Source: an uncultured Pelagibacteraceae bacterium (lineage in GTDB: Bacteria > Pseudomonadota > Alphaproteobacteria > Pelagibacterales > Pelagibacteraceae). From it: a stretch of 64,000 nucleotides of DNA. The position numbers and the translations under genes are program-made. Every line of letters begins with the position of its first letter. Within the stretch, counting starts at the first letter, position 1. Where the stretch lies: positions 88,458 through 152,457 of the forward strand of contig CACAWY010000001.1 of assembly GCA_902536385.1 (NCBI GenBank), written 5' to 3'. Of this stretch, positions 35,859 to 44,872 are shown piece by piece. Under the pieces are notes generated by a model. It saw only the letters and a program-made list of their open reading frames with translations, ran no database searches and was not told where the DNA came from.

Positions 35859-37874
35859 ATGAAAACTGTATCTTATACAAACAAAAAATCTCTTCTAGAT
35901 AAACTAAAAGCTAAGTCAAAAAGAGAAGCCAATATATTTTTTTCTCTTTGCGAGAAAGACAGTGAAATAATCTCTACAAGAAGATTTAAAGATGTTTTGT
36001 TAAATTCAGGCTTAAAAGCTAAAGACAAAAGATTATATAATCTTTTTCAAAATTTAGATGCCCATGGTGATAGAATTGTATTTGAAGATTTTATAAATAT
36101 TATTCGAAGTTCGGAGTTGATTGTTGAAAAGGCACTTAGAGGTGAACTATCAATACCAGACTTTAGTTATTTTGCAAAAAATTTAGATAACATGTTTGAT
36201 GAGGTTAAAAAAATTAAATCAGGGGAATTGGCCTCTTATATCCCACCACTAGCTAATGTTGATCCAGACCAATTCGGTGTTGCTATTGTTACAACAGATG
36301 GTCAAATATATCAAAGAGGCGATAGTGAAGTTGATTTTTCAATTCAATCTATGTGTAAACCTTTTAATTACTGCTTTGCAATGGAAAAATTAGGACTAGA
36401 AAAAGTTCATCAACATGTTGGTCAAGAACCTTCAGGAAGACAATTTGATGATCTTACTTTATTAGCTAAAACTGCTGTCGGTCAACTTAATCGAATACCT
36501 TTTAATCCGATGGTCAATGCTGGCGCTATAATGACAGCAGGTCTAATAAGTCCAGAGGACTCTCACAGTCAAAGACTGAGATATATAAGACAACAATTTG
36601 GAAGATTAATAGGGTGGTCTCCAAAAGGTGAATTTAGTACTGAGTTACCTAGATTTAATAAAGATATGGCACGACAGGAAAATTTTACGGGATACAATAA
36701 TATTGCTATGGGTTATCTTTTGATGGCTACAGGTAATTTACCTCACACTAAAACTAAATTACATAACGACATTCATCCCGATCAAGATGAATTTGATTTT
36801 TATTCTGAACCTGCAGTCACAGAAGCTCTTAAGCTTTATTTTAGCATATGTTCATTAGAGATGACCTCAGTAAATTTTGCAACAGCTGCTGCTACACTTG
36901 CAAACAGTGGTGTTTGTCCTATTTCTCAAGATCGTGTGTTAAGCCAGAAAACAGTGAGAAACTGTTTACCTGTTTTACAAACCAGTGGAATGTATAATGC
37001 CAGTGGCACATTCTTTCAACAAGTGGGATTACCAGCAAAAAGTGGAGTAGGAGGAGGAGTTATATTGATAGTTCCAAGATTAATGGGAATATGTATTTTC
37101 TCTCCTCGTTTAGATAAACAAGGCAATAGTGTGAGAGGAATTGAAATGGCAAAAAAAATTACTTCAAAATATTTAGTTCATACTTTTGATGGCACAATGA
37201 CAGATACAGACCGTCTTGACCCAAAAATACCAATTTCAAAGTGGCGCGCTAATAGTTGTGGAGAAGCTATTTGGGCAGCAAGTAATGGCAATATTAGAAC
37301 ATTGGAACGACTGGTGAGTGAACAAAGAGATCTTCAAATTGGGGATTATGATATGAGAACACCTTTACATTTAGCATCAGCAGAAGGTCAGCTTGAAGCA
37401 GTTAAATTTTTACTTAAACAAGGTGTTAAACCAATCCCTGATCGTTGGGGAGGTTATGGTTATTTTGATGCAAAAAATAATAACCATAAAGATATCGTAA
37501 AAGAATACGAAAAACTTGATATTAATTATACTCAAGCATCACATCTAGTAGAAGACCCAAATGGAAAGACAGATAAAATGGCAATTTATGATGATGAATT
37601 GGCAGTAATTGAATTACTATTTGCTGCTTTTGAAAATAACGTTGAAGGTATTCGAACCTTAATTGCAAAAGGAGTACCTGTACATGCAGGAGACTATGAT
37701 TCTAGAACAGCTTTACATCTTGCAGCTGCTGAAGGTTGTTTGGAAGTAGTTGAGTACTTAGTCACGCATGGACACCCATTATTCGTTCGTGATAGATGGG
37801 GAGCAACACCTTTAGATGAGGCTAAAAGAGAGAAAAGAAAATCTGTATATAATTATCTTAAAGAATTTAGATAA
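35859..37874 (+). CDS. glsA: Long-form (KGA-like) glutaminase with N-terminal EF-hand-like and C-terminal ankyrin domains
   Basis: A 671-residue glutaminase, roughly twice the length of short bacterial GlsA (about 300). Residues 1-110 form a helical EF-hand-like segment, 125-440 the beta-lactamase-fold glutaminase, and about 465-671 contain ankyrin repeats (TPLHLASAEGQLEAVKFLL and TALHLAAAEGCLEVVEYL). The active-site SxxK is S164-M-C-K167; NPMVNAGAI and GYNNIAMGYL are also conserved. It hydrolyses glutamine to glutamate and ammonia. The whole layout matches mammalian kidney-type glutaminase, where ankyrins aid oligomerisation. It is convergent with glnA across a 3-nt gap. Confidence 0.93.
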   Translation: MKTVSYTNKKSLLDKLKAKSKREANIFFSLCEKDSEIISTRRFKDVLLNSGLKAKDKRLYNLFQNLDAHGDRIVFEDFINIIRSSELIVEKALRGELSIPDFSYFAKNLDNMFDEVKKIKSGELASYIPPLANVDPDQFGVAIVTTDGQIYQRGDSEVDFSIQSMCKPFNYCFAMEKLGLEKVHQHVGQEPSGRQFDDLTLLAKTAVGQLNRIPFNPMVNAGAIMTAGLISPEDSHSQRLRYIRQQFGRLIGWSPKGEFSTELPRFNKDMARQENFTGYNNIAMGYLLMATGNLPHTKTKLHNDIHPDQDEFDFYSEPAVTEALKLYFSICSLEMTSVNFATAAATLANSGVCPISQDRVLSQKTVRNCLPVLQTSGMYNASGTFFQQVGLPAKSGVGGGVILIVPRLMGICIFSPRLDKQGNSVRGIEMAKKITSKYLVHTFDGTMTDTDRLDPKIPISKWRANSCGEAIWAASNGNIRTLERLVSEQRDLQIGDYDMRTPLHLASAEGQLEAVKFLLKQGVKPIPDRWGGYGYFDAKNNNHKDIVKEYEKLDINYTQASHLVEDPNGKTDKMAIYDDELAVIELLFAAFENNVEGIRTLIAKGVPVHAGDYDSRTALHLAAAEGCLEVVEYLVTHGHPLFVRDRWGATPLDEAKREKRKSVYNYLKEFR

Positions 37875-37877
37875 AAA

Positions 37878-39284
37878 TTAACAACTATAGTACATCTCAA
37901 ACTCTATAGGGTGTGGAGTATCTTGAAAGTTGTTTACTTCTTCCATTTTTAAGCTTATGTAGGCGTCTATTTGATCATCAGTAAACACTCCACCCTCAGT
38001 TAAAAATTTTCTATCTTCATCTAATGCAACACAAGCTTGACGTAAAGACGAACATACAGTTGGAATTCCTTTGAGTTCTTCTGGACCTAAAGCATATAAG
38101 TCTTGATCCATTGGCTTACCAGGTTTAATTTTATTTTTTATGCCGTCTATCCCAGCCATAAGCATAGATGCAAAAGTTAAATAAGGATTTCCAGATGCAT
38201 CACCAAATCTCACCTCCACCCTTTTACCTTTTTTACTATCACTAAATGGTATCCTACAACTTGCTGATCTATTTCTTGATGAATACGCTAATAGCACAGG
38301 AGCCTCAAAACCAGGTATTAGTCGTTTATAACTATTTGTTGAAGCATTTGAAAAAGCATTAAGCGCTCTAGCATGTTTTATGATTCCACCGATATAGTAT
38401 AAACACTCGTCGGATAATCCAGCGTATTTGTCTCCAGCAAATAAAGGCTTTTCACCATTAAAAATTGATTGATGAACGTGCATTCCTGAACCATTATCAT
38501 TCTTTACTGGTTTTGGCATAAATGTAGCTGTTTTACCAAACGAGTGCGCTACATTATGAACTGCGTATTTATAAATTTGCATAGCATCACCTTGATTAAC
38601 CAAAGTATTAAATAATGTACCAAGTTCATGTTGGCTGGGTGCAACTTCATGGTGATGTTTTTCAACTTTCACACCCATATCTCTCATTGCTTTTAAACAT
38701 TCAGATCTTAAATCTTGTGCGCTATCTACTGGTGGAACAGGGAAGTATCCTCCTTTGACTTTTGGTCTATGTCCCATATTTCCATTCTCGTATTTTTTTC
38801 CAGTATTATAAGGACCTTCAGCACTATCGACTTCATAACTTACTTTATTCATTTGGTTAGAAAATCTTACATCATCAAAAACAAAAAATTCTGGTTCAGG
38901 TCCAAAATAAGCCTTATCTCCGATCTTAGTTTTTTTCAGGTATGCCTCTGCTTTTTTTGCTGTTGAGCGTGGATCTCTCTCATAAAATGTTTTAGAGATT
39001 GGATCCATTACATCACAAAAAAGAGATAGTGTAGTATGTGTAAAAAATGGATCAATAAAACTGCTTGTTAGATCAGGTTTTAAAATCATATCTGACTCAT
39101 TAATTGCTTTCCAACCAGCTATAGAAGAACCGTCAAAGAAAATTCCATCGTTAAGCATATCTTCGTTTACAGTAATTAAGTCTTGAGTTACGTGCTGTAA
39201 CTTACCTCTTGGATCGGTAAATCTTAAATCTACGTATTCAACTTGTTTATCTTTGATAAGCTTTAATATGTCTTTAGCACTCAT
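37878..39284 (-). CDS. glnA: Glutamine synthetase, type I
   Basis: A 468-residue GSI-beta enzyme; it joins ammonia to glutamate with ATP. I chose the ATG at 39284 (MSAKDILKL) because it is preceded by AGAGG on the coding strand and matches family N-termini; an ATG further upstream would add 23 residues. The adenylylation Tyr is Y397, at the same number as in E. coli, in [21 protein letters not shown] and EYVD-type metal sites are intact. Alphaproteobacteria usually have glnB directly upstream; here there is none. Confidence 0.97.
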   Translation of the reverse strand: MSAKDILKLIKDKQVEYVDLRFTDPRGKLQHVTQDLITVNEDMLNDGIFFDGSSIAGWKAINESDMILKPDLTSSFIDPFFTHTTLSLFCDVMDPISKTFYERDPRSTAKKAEAYLKKTKIGDKAYFGPEPEFFVFDDVRFSNQMNKVSYEVDSAEGPYNTGKKYENGNMGHRPKVKGGYFPVPPVDSAQDLRSECLKAMRDMGVKVEKHHHEVAPSQHELGTLFNTLVNQGDAMQIYKYAVHNVAHSFGKTATFMPKPVKNDNGSGMHVHQSIFNGEKPLFAGDKYAGLSDECLYYIGGIIKHARALNAFSNASTNSYKRLIPGFEAPVLLAYSSRNRSASCRIPFSDSKKGKRVEVRFGDASGNPYLTFASMLMAGIDGIKNKIKPGKPMDQDLYALGPEELKGIPTVCSSLRQACVALDEDRKFLTEGGVFTDDQIDAYISLKMEEVNNFQDTPHPIEFEMYYSC

Positions 39285-39325
39285 TTGGATAACCTCTATT
39301 GTTAGCAATTTAATTATTCGAAACA

Positions 39326-39353
39326 TATATAATGAAATTTTTTGTAAGAACAA
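39326..39353 (-). promoter_or_regulatory. Predicted glnA promoter
   Basis: On the minus strand TTGTTC (39348-39353) is followed after 16 bases by TATATA (39326-39331). It lies about 42 bases upstream of the glnA ATG, with an AGAGG Shine-Dalgarno close to the start. The -35 match is weak (3 of 6), so this is tentative. No NtrC or sigma-54 element is evident. Confidence 0.3.
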
Positions 39354-39407
39354 TTAAAAACTGATATTAGGTATGCAAATTTTACATAAATACAATCAAT
39401 AATTGAA

Positions 39408-40295
39408 ATGAGAGAAGCAAATACATTTGATTTATCATTATTAATCTTATTAGCAATAATCTGGGGTTCTTCTTTTTTCAACATCAAGATAGCTACTTAC
39501 TCATATGACCCAATTACTTTAGCTTTGGTCAGAGTTATCTTTGCTAGCGTTCCATTGTTAATCTTGTGTAAAATTAAAAAGATTAAAGTGGAGGCTTTTG
39601 ATAAAAATTGGCAGTGGTTTGCTCTAATAGGCTTATGTAACATTGCTATACCATTTGTTTTAATTGCAATTGGAACTGCAAAGATTAATAGCTATCTTGC
39701 GGCGATATTAATGAGTACGACTCCTCTAAGCGGATCAATACTTGCACATTTTTTTACGAAAGATGAAAAACTATCTTTTTTAAAATCATTAGGTGTTTTA
39801 ATTGGTTTCAGCGGAATTATATTACTATTTTTTGACCAAGTTATAATAAATAGCCAAAATTATATTTATGCTTTGATTACTATTCTAGGATCAACATTTT
39901 ACTGTATTGGAGGTCTTTTAACTTTAAAACTCAAAAATAAAAAAAATGAAAATGTTACAACGTCTACAACTTTATGGTCAGTAATTTTTCTTCTTCCTTT
40001 TTCATTGATTATTGAAACACCATGGGAGTCTTCTCCTTCTTTAGCCTCGACTCTCTCGTTATTATATTTAGGTGTAATCGCTACTGGATTTGCTTGGTTA
40101 ATTAGATTTAGAATTTTGACCGTAAATGGCCTAGTTTTTCAAACTCAGGTAGCATACTTAATTCCTATTTTCGGAATAATTTTTGGATATTTTTTGATGG
40201 ACGAAATAATTACTTGGAGAGTATTAGTATCATTAGTTATAATCCTTTTAGGAATTTATATATTTAAAAAAAATAATAAGGGAGTAAATAATTAA
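39408..40295 (+). CDS. EamA/DMT-family transporter
   Basis: A 295-residue integral membrane protein with about ten helices and two EamA-like repeats. The first repeat begins with IWGSSFFNIKIA and ALVRVIFASVPLL, and the second ends with LLGIYIFKKNN. The drug/metabolite superfamily exports or imports small solutes; the substrate cannot be read from the sequence. Its stop overlaps the start of the next membrane gene as TAATG, so the two are cotranslated. Confidence 0.9.
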   Translation: MREANTFDLSLLILLAIIWGSSFFNIKIATYSYDPITLALVRVIFASVPLLILCKIKKIKVEAFDKNWQWFALIGLCNIAIPFVLIAIGTAKINSYLAAILMSTTPLSGSILAHFFTKDEKLSFLKSLGVLIGFSGIILLFFDQVIINSQNYIYALITILGSTFYCIGGLLTLKLKNKKNENVTTSTTLWSVIFLLPFSLIIETPWESSPSLASTLSLLYLGVIATGFAWLIRFRILTVNGLVFQTQVAYLIPIFGIIFGYFLMDEIITWRVLVSLVIILLGIYIFKKNNKGVNN

Positions 40296-41356
40296 TGGGA
40301 AACGAGTCGATCGAGGCCAGTTTTTTATCAATTTTTGCTTTAATAAGTTTTTTTATATTTTTAATAATAAGCAAATATTCTCACTTGATTAAAGATGGAA
40401 TTTTGCTTGATAATGATTTTATTAAACCACAAGCATTTCACGAATTACCTGTAACCCGTAGCGGTGGAATAGCTGCAATAATTTCACTAAGTTTTTTTTT
40501 CGCAATATACTATTTGCTTTATTCTAAAATTTTATACGATTATCTTTTAATAAGCTATACGATGTTTTTTATTGGTTTTGCAGATGATATAAGAATAAAT
40601 ATTAAGCCAATTAAAAGATTAATAATGATGATTCTTTCACTCTTTATTATCATCTATTTTTTGCCGATCAAAATTTCTAATATAGATATTCCTTTTCTTG
40701 TTTCTTTTTTAAATAATAAACTTTTTTCATCACTTTTTATTTTACTTTGTTTTTTATTTGTTATTAATGGTTCAAATTTAATTGATGGTTTTAACGGCCT
40801 GTTATCAATCAATCTGATTATAATTAATCTAATATTAACCTATATAAATTTAAATAGCTCAAATTTAGAATTCTCAATATTTTTAATTTCTCAAATAATA
40901 ATACTTTTATCCTTTCTATTATTTAATTTTCCAAATTCAAAAATTTTTTTAGGAGACGGCGGCGCTTACCTAATGGGCTCCTTGGTAGGATTAAATACTA
41001 TAATAACGAACAATTTAAACCCAGATATTTCCTCATTCTTTTTTTGCACTTTATTATTTTATCTTTTTTTTGAAGTTTTTTTTTCGTTTTTTAGAAAAAT
41101 ATTTCAAAAAAAATCTCCTATACATCCTGATGACAAGCATTTGCATATGTTAAGTTATTATAGAATATCTTCAATTTATGGAAAAAATAAAGGAAACTAT
41201 CTCAACTCTATTTTTATTAATACAATTTATTTTATCCTTATAATTCCAGGTTTTCATTTAATGAAAGATCCTGTTTTGAGCAGATATTGGTTTTTAAGTT
41301 TATTATTAATTTACATTTTCATTTATGTAAGACTTTATCGTTTAACAAAAAATTAA
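40295..41356 (+). CDS. Glycosyltransferase family 4 (WecA/MraY-type phospho-sugar transferase)
   Basis: A 353-residue polytopic protein of the polyprenyl-phosphate HexNAc-1-P transferase family. The catalytic acidic motif is FADD after the fourth helix, followed by NGSNLIDGFNGL, FLGDGGAYLMG and the HxxH-type segment PIHPDDKHLHML. These match the WecA branch better than MraY. It likely transfers a sugar phosphate to undecaprenyl phosphate, the first step of an O-antigen or similar surface glycan. Its stop lies just before the tRNA-Leu gene. Confidence 0.88.
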   Translation: MGNESIEASFLSIFALISFFIFLIISKYSHLIKDGILLDNDFIKPQAFHELPVTRSGGIAAIISLSFFFAIYYLLYSKILYDYLLISYTMFFIGFADDIRINIKPIKRLIMMILSLFIIIYFLPIKISNIDIPFLVSFLNNKLFSSLFILLCFLFVINGSNLIDGFNGLLSINLIIINLILTYINLNSSNLEFSIFLISQIIILLSFLLFNFPNSKIFLGDGGAYLMGSLVGLNTIITNNLNPDISSFFFCTLLFYLFFEVFFSFFRKIFQKKSPIHPDDKHLHMLSYYRISSIYGKNKGNYLNSIFINTIYFILIIPGFHLMKDPVLSRYWFLSLLLIYIFIYVRLYRLTKN

Positions 41357-41369
41357 ATTGTTATATAAG
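41342..41369 (+). promoter_or_regulatory. Predicted promoter of tRNA-Leu (and tig)
   Basis: TTAACA (41342-41347) and TATAAG (41364-41369) are 16 bases apart and 20 bases upstream of the tRNA. Each matches consensus at 5 of 6 positions. The -35 falls inside the last codons of the preceding glycosyltransferase gene. Confidence 0.45.
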
Positions 41370-41389
41370 CAACAATTAGAAAAGAAAAG

Positions 41390-41474
41390 GGGCAAGTGGC
41401 GGAATTGGTATACGCGCTGGTCTTAGAAACCAGTGCCGCAAGGCTTAAGAGTTCGAGTCTCTTCTTGCCCACCA
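41390..41474 (+). tRNA. tRNA-Leu (anticodon TAG)
   Basis: An 85-nt class II tRNA with an extra variable arm. The acceptor stem GGGCAAG pairs perfectly with CTTGCCC, followed by discriminator A and an encoded CCA. The anticodon stem CTGGT/ACCAG encloses the loop CTTAGAA, giving anticodon UAG (reads CUA/CUN leucine codons). The T arm TTCGAGT is canonical. The tig start codon follows after only 7 bases. Confidence 0.97.
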
Positions 41475-41481
41475 TTAACTT

Positions 41482-42855
41482 ATGAAAATCGAAATACAAT
41501 CTCAAAAAGGACTTAGAACTGTTTTATCAGTTGTTGTTGACAAAAAATTTATTCAAGAAAAAATTAAAGAGAGATTAAGTCAACTACAAAAAGAAGTTGC
41601 ACTTAAAGGATTTAGACCAGGCAAAGTTCCTACATCTGTTATCCAAAGTCAGTTTGGAAAATCTGTTTATGGTGAAGTTATAGATAAAGTTTTAAGAGAA
41701 ACTTCAACTAAAGCAATTTCTGAAAAAAAATTAAAAATAGCAGGTCAACCAAAAATAGATCTAAAACAATTTGGAGAAGGCAAAGATTTAAATTATGAAC
41801 TACAAATTGACTGCTTACCAAACATTAAATTAAGTCCATTAAATAGATTTAAAGCAAATGAATATAAAATTAAAATTGAAAAAAAAATAATTGAAAAGAA
41901 ACTAAATGAAATTGCTGATCAAAATAAAACTTTTTTAGATAAAAAAGATAATGAAAAAGCAATCATTGGAGACCAAGTCGTTTTTGACTATTCAGCCACT
42001 GTTGAGGGAAAAAAATTTGAAGGTAGTGAGGGAAAAGGCGTGCAAATTGAATTAGGAAAAAATTTGTTTTTAGCTGGATTTGATGAACAATTAGTAGGTT
42101 CAAAAAAAGGTGAAACAAAAATGATAAATGCAGTTTTGCCACAAAATCATCCTAAAAAAGAATTAGCTAACAAAAAAACAATTTTTGAGTGTAAAATTAC
42201 TAATGTAAAAGCAGCCAATAAAACTAAAATTGATGACGAGTTTGCAAAAAATATGGGAGCAAAAAATATTACAGACTTAAGAGATTTAATAGAAAAACAA
42301 ATTTCAAGCCAATATTCGCAAGCACTTAATTCGATAACTAAAAAAGAAATCTTAGACCAGATTGAAAAAAACCACGAAATTGATTTACCTTCAAATTTAA
42401 TTAATCAAGAAATTGAATTAATTACAAAAAACTTAAAGGCTGAAGAAAAAGCAAAACACAAAGACAGCAATACCAAACTTGCAAGATCAAGAATAAAACT
42501 TGGATTAATTTTAAATGAATTTGGTGAAAAAAATAATTTAAAAATTTCTGATGAGGAAGTTAGAGTTGAAATACAAAAACAAATAAAAGGAATGCCAGGG
42601 CAGGAAAAAATGGTTTTAGAATATTATCAAAAAAATCCCCACGCTTCTCAAAGCTTAAAAGGCTCCATGTACGAAGAAAAAATAATCAATTTAATAAAAT
42701 CTAAAATTCAGTTAATTACTAAAGAGATTGATACAACGGAGGCAGAAAAGATTATTGAAGAATTTAACAAACCAAATATTGATTATAATAAATCCCCTAA
42801 AACAAAATCTACTTTCAAAAGTAAGCCAAAATCAAAAAAAATTAGTAAAAAGTAA
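41482..42855 (+). CDS. tig: Trigger factor
   Basis: A 457-residue ribosome-bound chaperone and peptidyl-prolyl isomerase. The ribosome-docking signature is GFRPGKVP at residues 43-50. An FKBP-like PPIase domain lies at about 150-245 (VVFDYSATVEGKKFEG onward) and the helical chaperone domain fills the C-terminal half. A Lys/Ser-rich tail ends the protein. It begins 7 nt after the encoded CCA of tRNA-Leu and leads the conserved tig-clpP-clpX-lon order. Confidence 0.97.
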   Translation: MKIEIQSQKGLRTVLSVVVDKKFIQEKIKERLSQLQKEVALKGFRPGKVPTSVIQSQFGKSVYGEVIDKVLRETSTKAISEKKLKIAGQPKIDLKQFGEGKDLNYELQIDCLPNIKLSPLNRFKANEYKIKIEKKIIEKKLNEIADQNKTFLDKKDNEKAIIGDQVVFDYSATVEGKKFEGSEGKGVQIELGKNLFLAGFDEQLVGSKKGETKMINAVLPQNHPKKELANKKTIFECKITNVKAANKTKIDDEFAKNMGAKNITDLRDLIEKQISSQYSQALNSITKKEILDQIEKNHEIDLPSNLINQEIELITKNLKAEEKAKHKDSNTKLARSRIKLGLILNEFGEKNNLKISDEEVRVEIQKQIKGMPGQEKMVLEYYQKNPHASQSLKGSMYEEKIINLIKSKIQLITKEIDTTEAEKIIEEFNKPNIDYNKSPKTKSTFKSKPKSKKISKK

Positions 42856-42877
42856 TCAATAGTTGTATAAGACAGCT

Positions 42878-43489
42878 ATGAGTCGCGAATTAGATGAAAA
42901 AATGAATAGTCTAATCCCTATGGTTGTTGAGCAAACAAGTAAAGGAGAGAGAGCCTATGATATATATTCTAGATTACTAAAAGAAAGAATAGTTTTTTTA
43001 GTTGGACCAGTTAATGATACCGTAGCGTCCGTTGTGACTGCTCAACTATTATTTTTAGAGTCAGAAAACCCAAAAAAAGAAATAAATTTTTATATTAATA
43101 GCCCTGGGGGACTAGTAACAGCTGGATTGGGAATTTATGACACAATGCAGTACATAAATTCGCCAGTTTCAACTTTGTGTATCGGTCAGGCCTCTTCCAT
43201 GGGATCTTTTTTATTAGCTGCAGGTGAAAAAGGTAAAAGATATTCGCTACCAAATTCAAGAATAATGGTACACCAACCTTCCGCAGGATTTCAGGGCCAA
43301 GCTACAGATATACAAATACACGCTAAAGAAATTCTTTCTCTTAAAGAAAGGTTAAACAAAATTTATTCGAAGCACACTGGAAAATCAGTTTCAGAAATTT
43401 CAGAGGCCTTGGAGCGAGATAATTTTATGACCGCCGAAGAAGCTAAAAAATTCGGTTTGATAGACTCAGTTGTGGAAAAAAGAAGTTAA
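42878..43489 (+). CDS. clpP: ATP-dependent Clp protease proteolytic subunit
   Basis: A 203-residue serine peptidase. With the ATG at 42878 the catalytic residues are S107 in GQASSMGS, H132 in [11 protein letters not shown] and an Asp in [15 protein letters not shown] at 42863 in the same frame would add five residues; the ATG gives the usual alphaproteobacterial N-terminus leading to LIPMVVEQT. It assembles two heptameric rings and is fed by ClpX, encoded next. Confidence 0.97.
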   Translation: MSRELDEKMNSLIPMVVEQTSKGERAYDIYSRLLKERIVFLVGPVNDTVASVVTAQLLFLESENPKKEINFYINSPGGLVTAGLGIYDTMQYINSPVSTLCIGQASSMGSFLLAAGEKGKRYSLPNSRIMVHQPSAGFQGQATDIQIHAKEILSLKERLNKIYSKHTGKSVSEISEALERDNFMTAEEAKKFGLIDSVVEKRS

Positions 43490-43532
43490 AGCACAATATA
43501 TAGGATACAACACAACTTCAGCTTGATAAGAA

Positions 43533-43551
43533 AATATTAAAGTTTAATATT
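43533..43551. repeat. 19-bp palindrome between clpP and clpX
   Basis: AATATTAAA (43533-43541) and TTTAATATT (43543-43551) are perfect inverted copies around a G. It sits in the 79-base clpP/clpX gap, 17 bases before the clpX ATG. It may be an operator or mRNA hairpin controlling clpX separately from clpP. The arms are pure A/T, so the significance is uncertain. Confidence 0.35.
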
Positions 43552-43568
43552 AAGGTTATTGATTCGAT

Positions 43569-44822
43569 ATGACTGAAAAAAATACAAAAAATATACTTTA
43601 TTGTTCGTTCTGCGGAAAAAGCCAACACGAAGTTAGAAAACTTATTGCCGGTCCTACAGTGTTTATTTGTGACGAGTGCGTTGAACTTTGTATGGATATT
43701 ATCAAAGAAGAAAACAAAAGTTCTCTAGTAAAACATTCTGATAGTGTTCCTTCACCGAAAGAAATATGTAACGTTTTAGATGATTATGTAATTGGTCAGA
43801 AACTCGCTAAAGAAATATTATCCGTCGCTGTCCACAATCATTACAAAAGACTTAATCATGAAACAAAAAATAATAAAGACGTGGAACTTTCTAAATCTAA
43901 TATTTTACTAGTAGGCCCAACAGGCTGTGGAAAAACATTACTTGCACAAACATTGGCAAGAATTTTAGATGTTCCATTTACTATGGCCGATGCAACAACT
44001 TTAACAGAGGCAGGTTATGTTGGAGAGGATGTTGAAAATATTATTTTAAAGTTATTACAATCAGCGGACTATAACGTTGAGAAGGCTCAAAGAGGAATAG
44101 TTTACATTGATGAAGTTGATAAAATAAGCAGAAAATCCGAAAACCCCTCCATAACCAGAGATGTATCAGGTGAAGGTGTACAACAAGCTTTGCTAAAAAT
44201 TATGGAGGGAACAATTGCAAGTGTTCCACCTCAAGGAGGTAGAAAACACCCTCAACAAGAGTTTCTTCAAGTTGATACTACAAATATATTATTTGTTTGT
44301 GGCGGCGCTTTTGCTGGTTTAGATAAATTAATAGATAGTAGAGGAAAAGGCAGTTCAATTGGTTTTGGAGCTAAGGTCAAAGATTATAGAGAAAAACCAC
44401 TTTCTGAAACTATGAAACAACTTGAACCAGAAGATTTAATTAAATATGGATTAATACCTGAGTTTATCGGAAGGATGCCTATTATAGCTACACTAGATGA
44501 TCTAGACGAAAAATCATTAATAAAAATTTTAAAAGAGCCAAAAAATTCGTTAATAAAACAATATCAAAGATTATTTGAATTCGAAGAAGTAGAGCTTGAA
44601 TTTAAAGATGATGCAATTTTGGAAATCGCAAGAAAAGCTATATCAAAGAAAACTGGTGCGAGAGGGTTAAGATCTATTTTAGAAAACATATTATTAAAGA
44701 CAATGTTCGAATTACCTGATATGGAAAATGTTATCAAAGTTACAGTTGATAGTTCTGCTGTAAAAGGGAGCTCTGAGCCCATTGTCACATATGGGAAAAA
44801 ATCATCAACATCTGTTGCTTAG
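43569..44822 (+). CDS. clpX: ATP-dependent Clp protease ATP-binding subunit ClpX
   Basis: A 417-residue AAA+ unfoldase. The N-terminal zinc-binding domain has C12, C15, C34 and C37. The Walker A is GPTGCGKT (about residue 116), the Walker B region is YIDEVDKI, and the IGF loop that docks ClpP is visible as IGFGA. The pore loop is in the segment YVGEDVEN. It delivers unfolded substrates to ClpP. It is followed by lon after a 50-base gap. Confidence 0.98.
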   Translation: MTEKNTKNILYCSFCGKSQHEVRKLIAGPTVFICDECVELCMDIIKEENKSSLVKHSDSVPSPKEICNVLDDYVIGQKLAKEILSVAVHNHYKRLNHETKNNKDVELSKSNILLVGPTGCGKTLLAQTLARILDVPFTMADATTLTEAGYVGEDVENIILKLLQSADYNVEKAQRGIVYIDEVDKISRKSENPSITRDVSGEGVQQALLKIMEGTIASVPPQGGRKHPQQEFLQVDTTNILFVCGGAFAGLDKLIDSRGKGSSIGFGAKVKDYREKPLSETMKQLEPEDLIKYGLIPEFIGRMPIIATLDDLDEKSLIKILKEPKNSLIKQYQRLFEFEEVELEFKDDAILEIARKAISKKTGARGLRSILENILLKTMFELPDMENVIKVTVDSSAVKGSSEPIVTYGKKSSTSVA

Positions 44823-44872
44823 CCGTAATTTGTTCCTTGAAATTACTATATAGATCGCCATATTAACATAAT

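Noticed and set aside
39285-39353. N-terminal extension of GlnA from an upstream ATG
   Set aside because: It reads through a probable promoter and has no homology; the internal ATG has AGAGG upstream and gives Y397.
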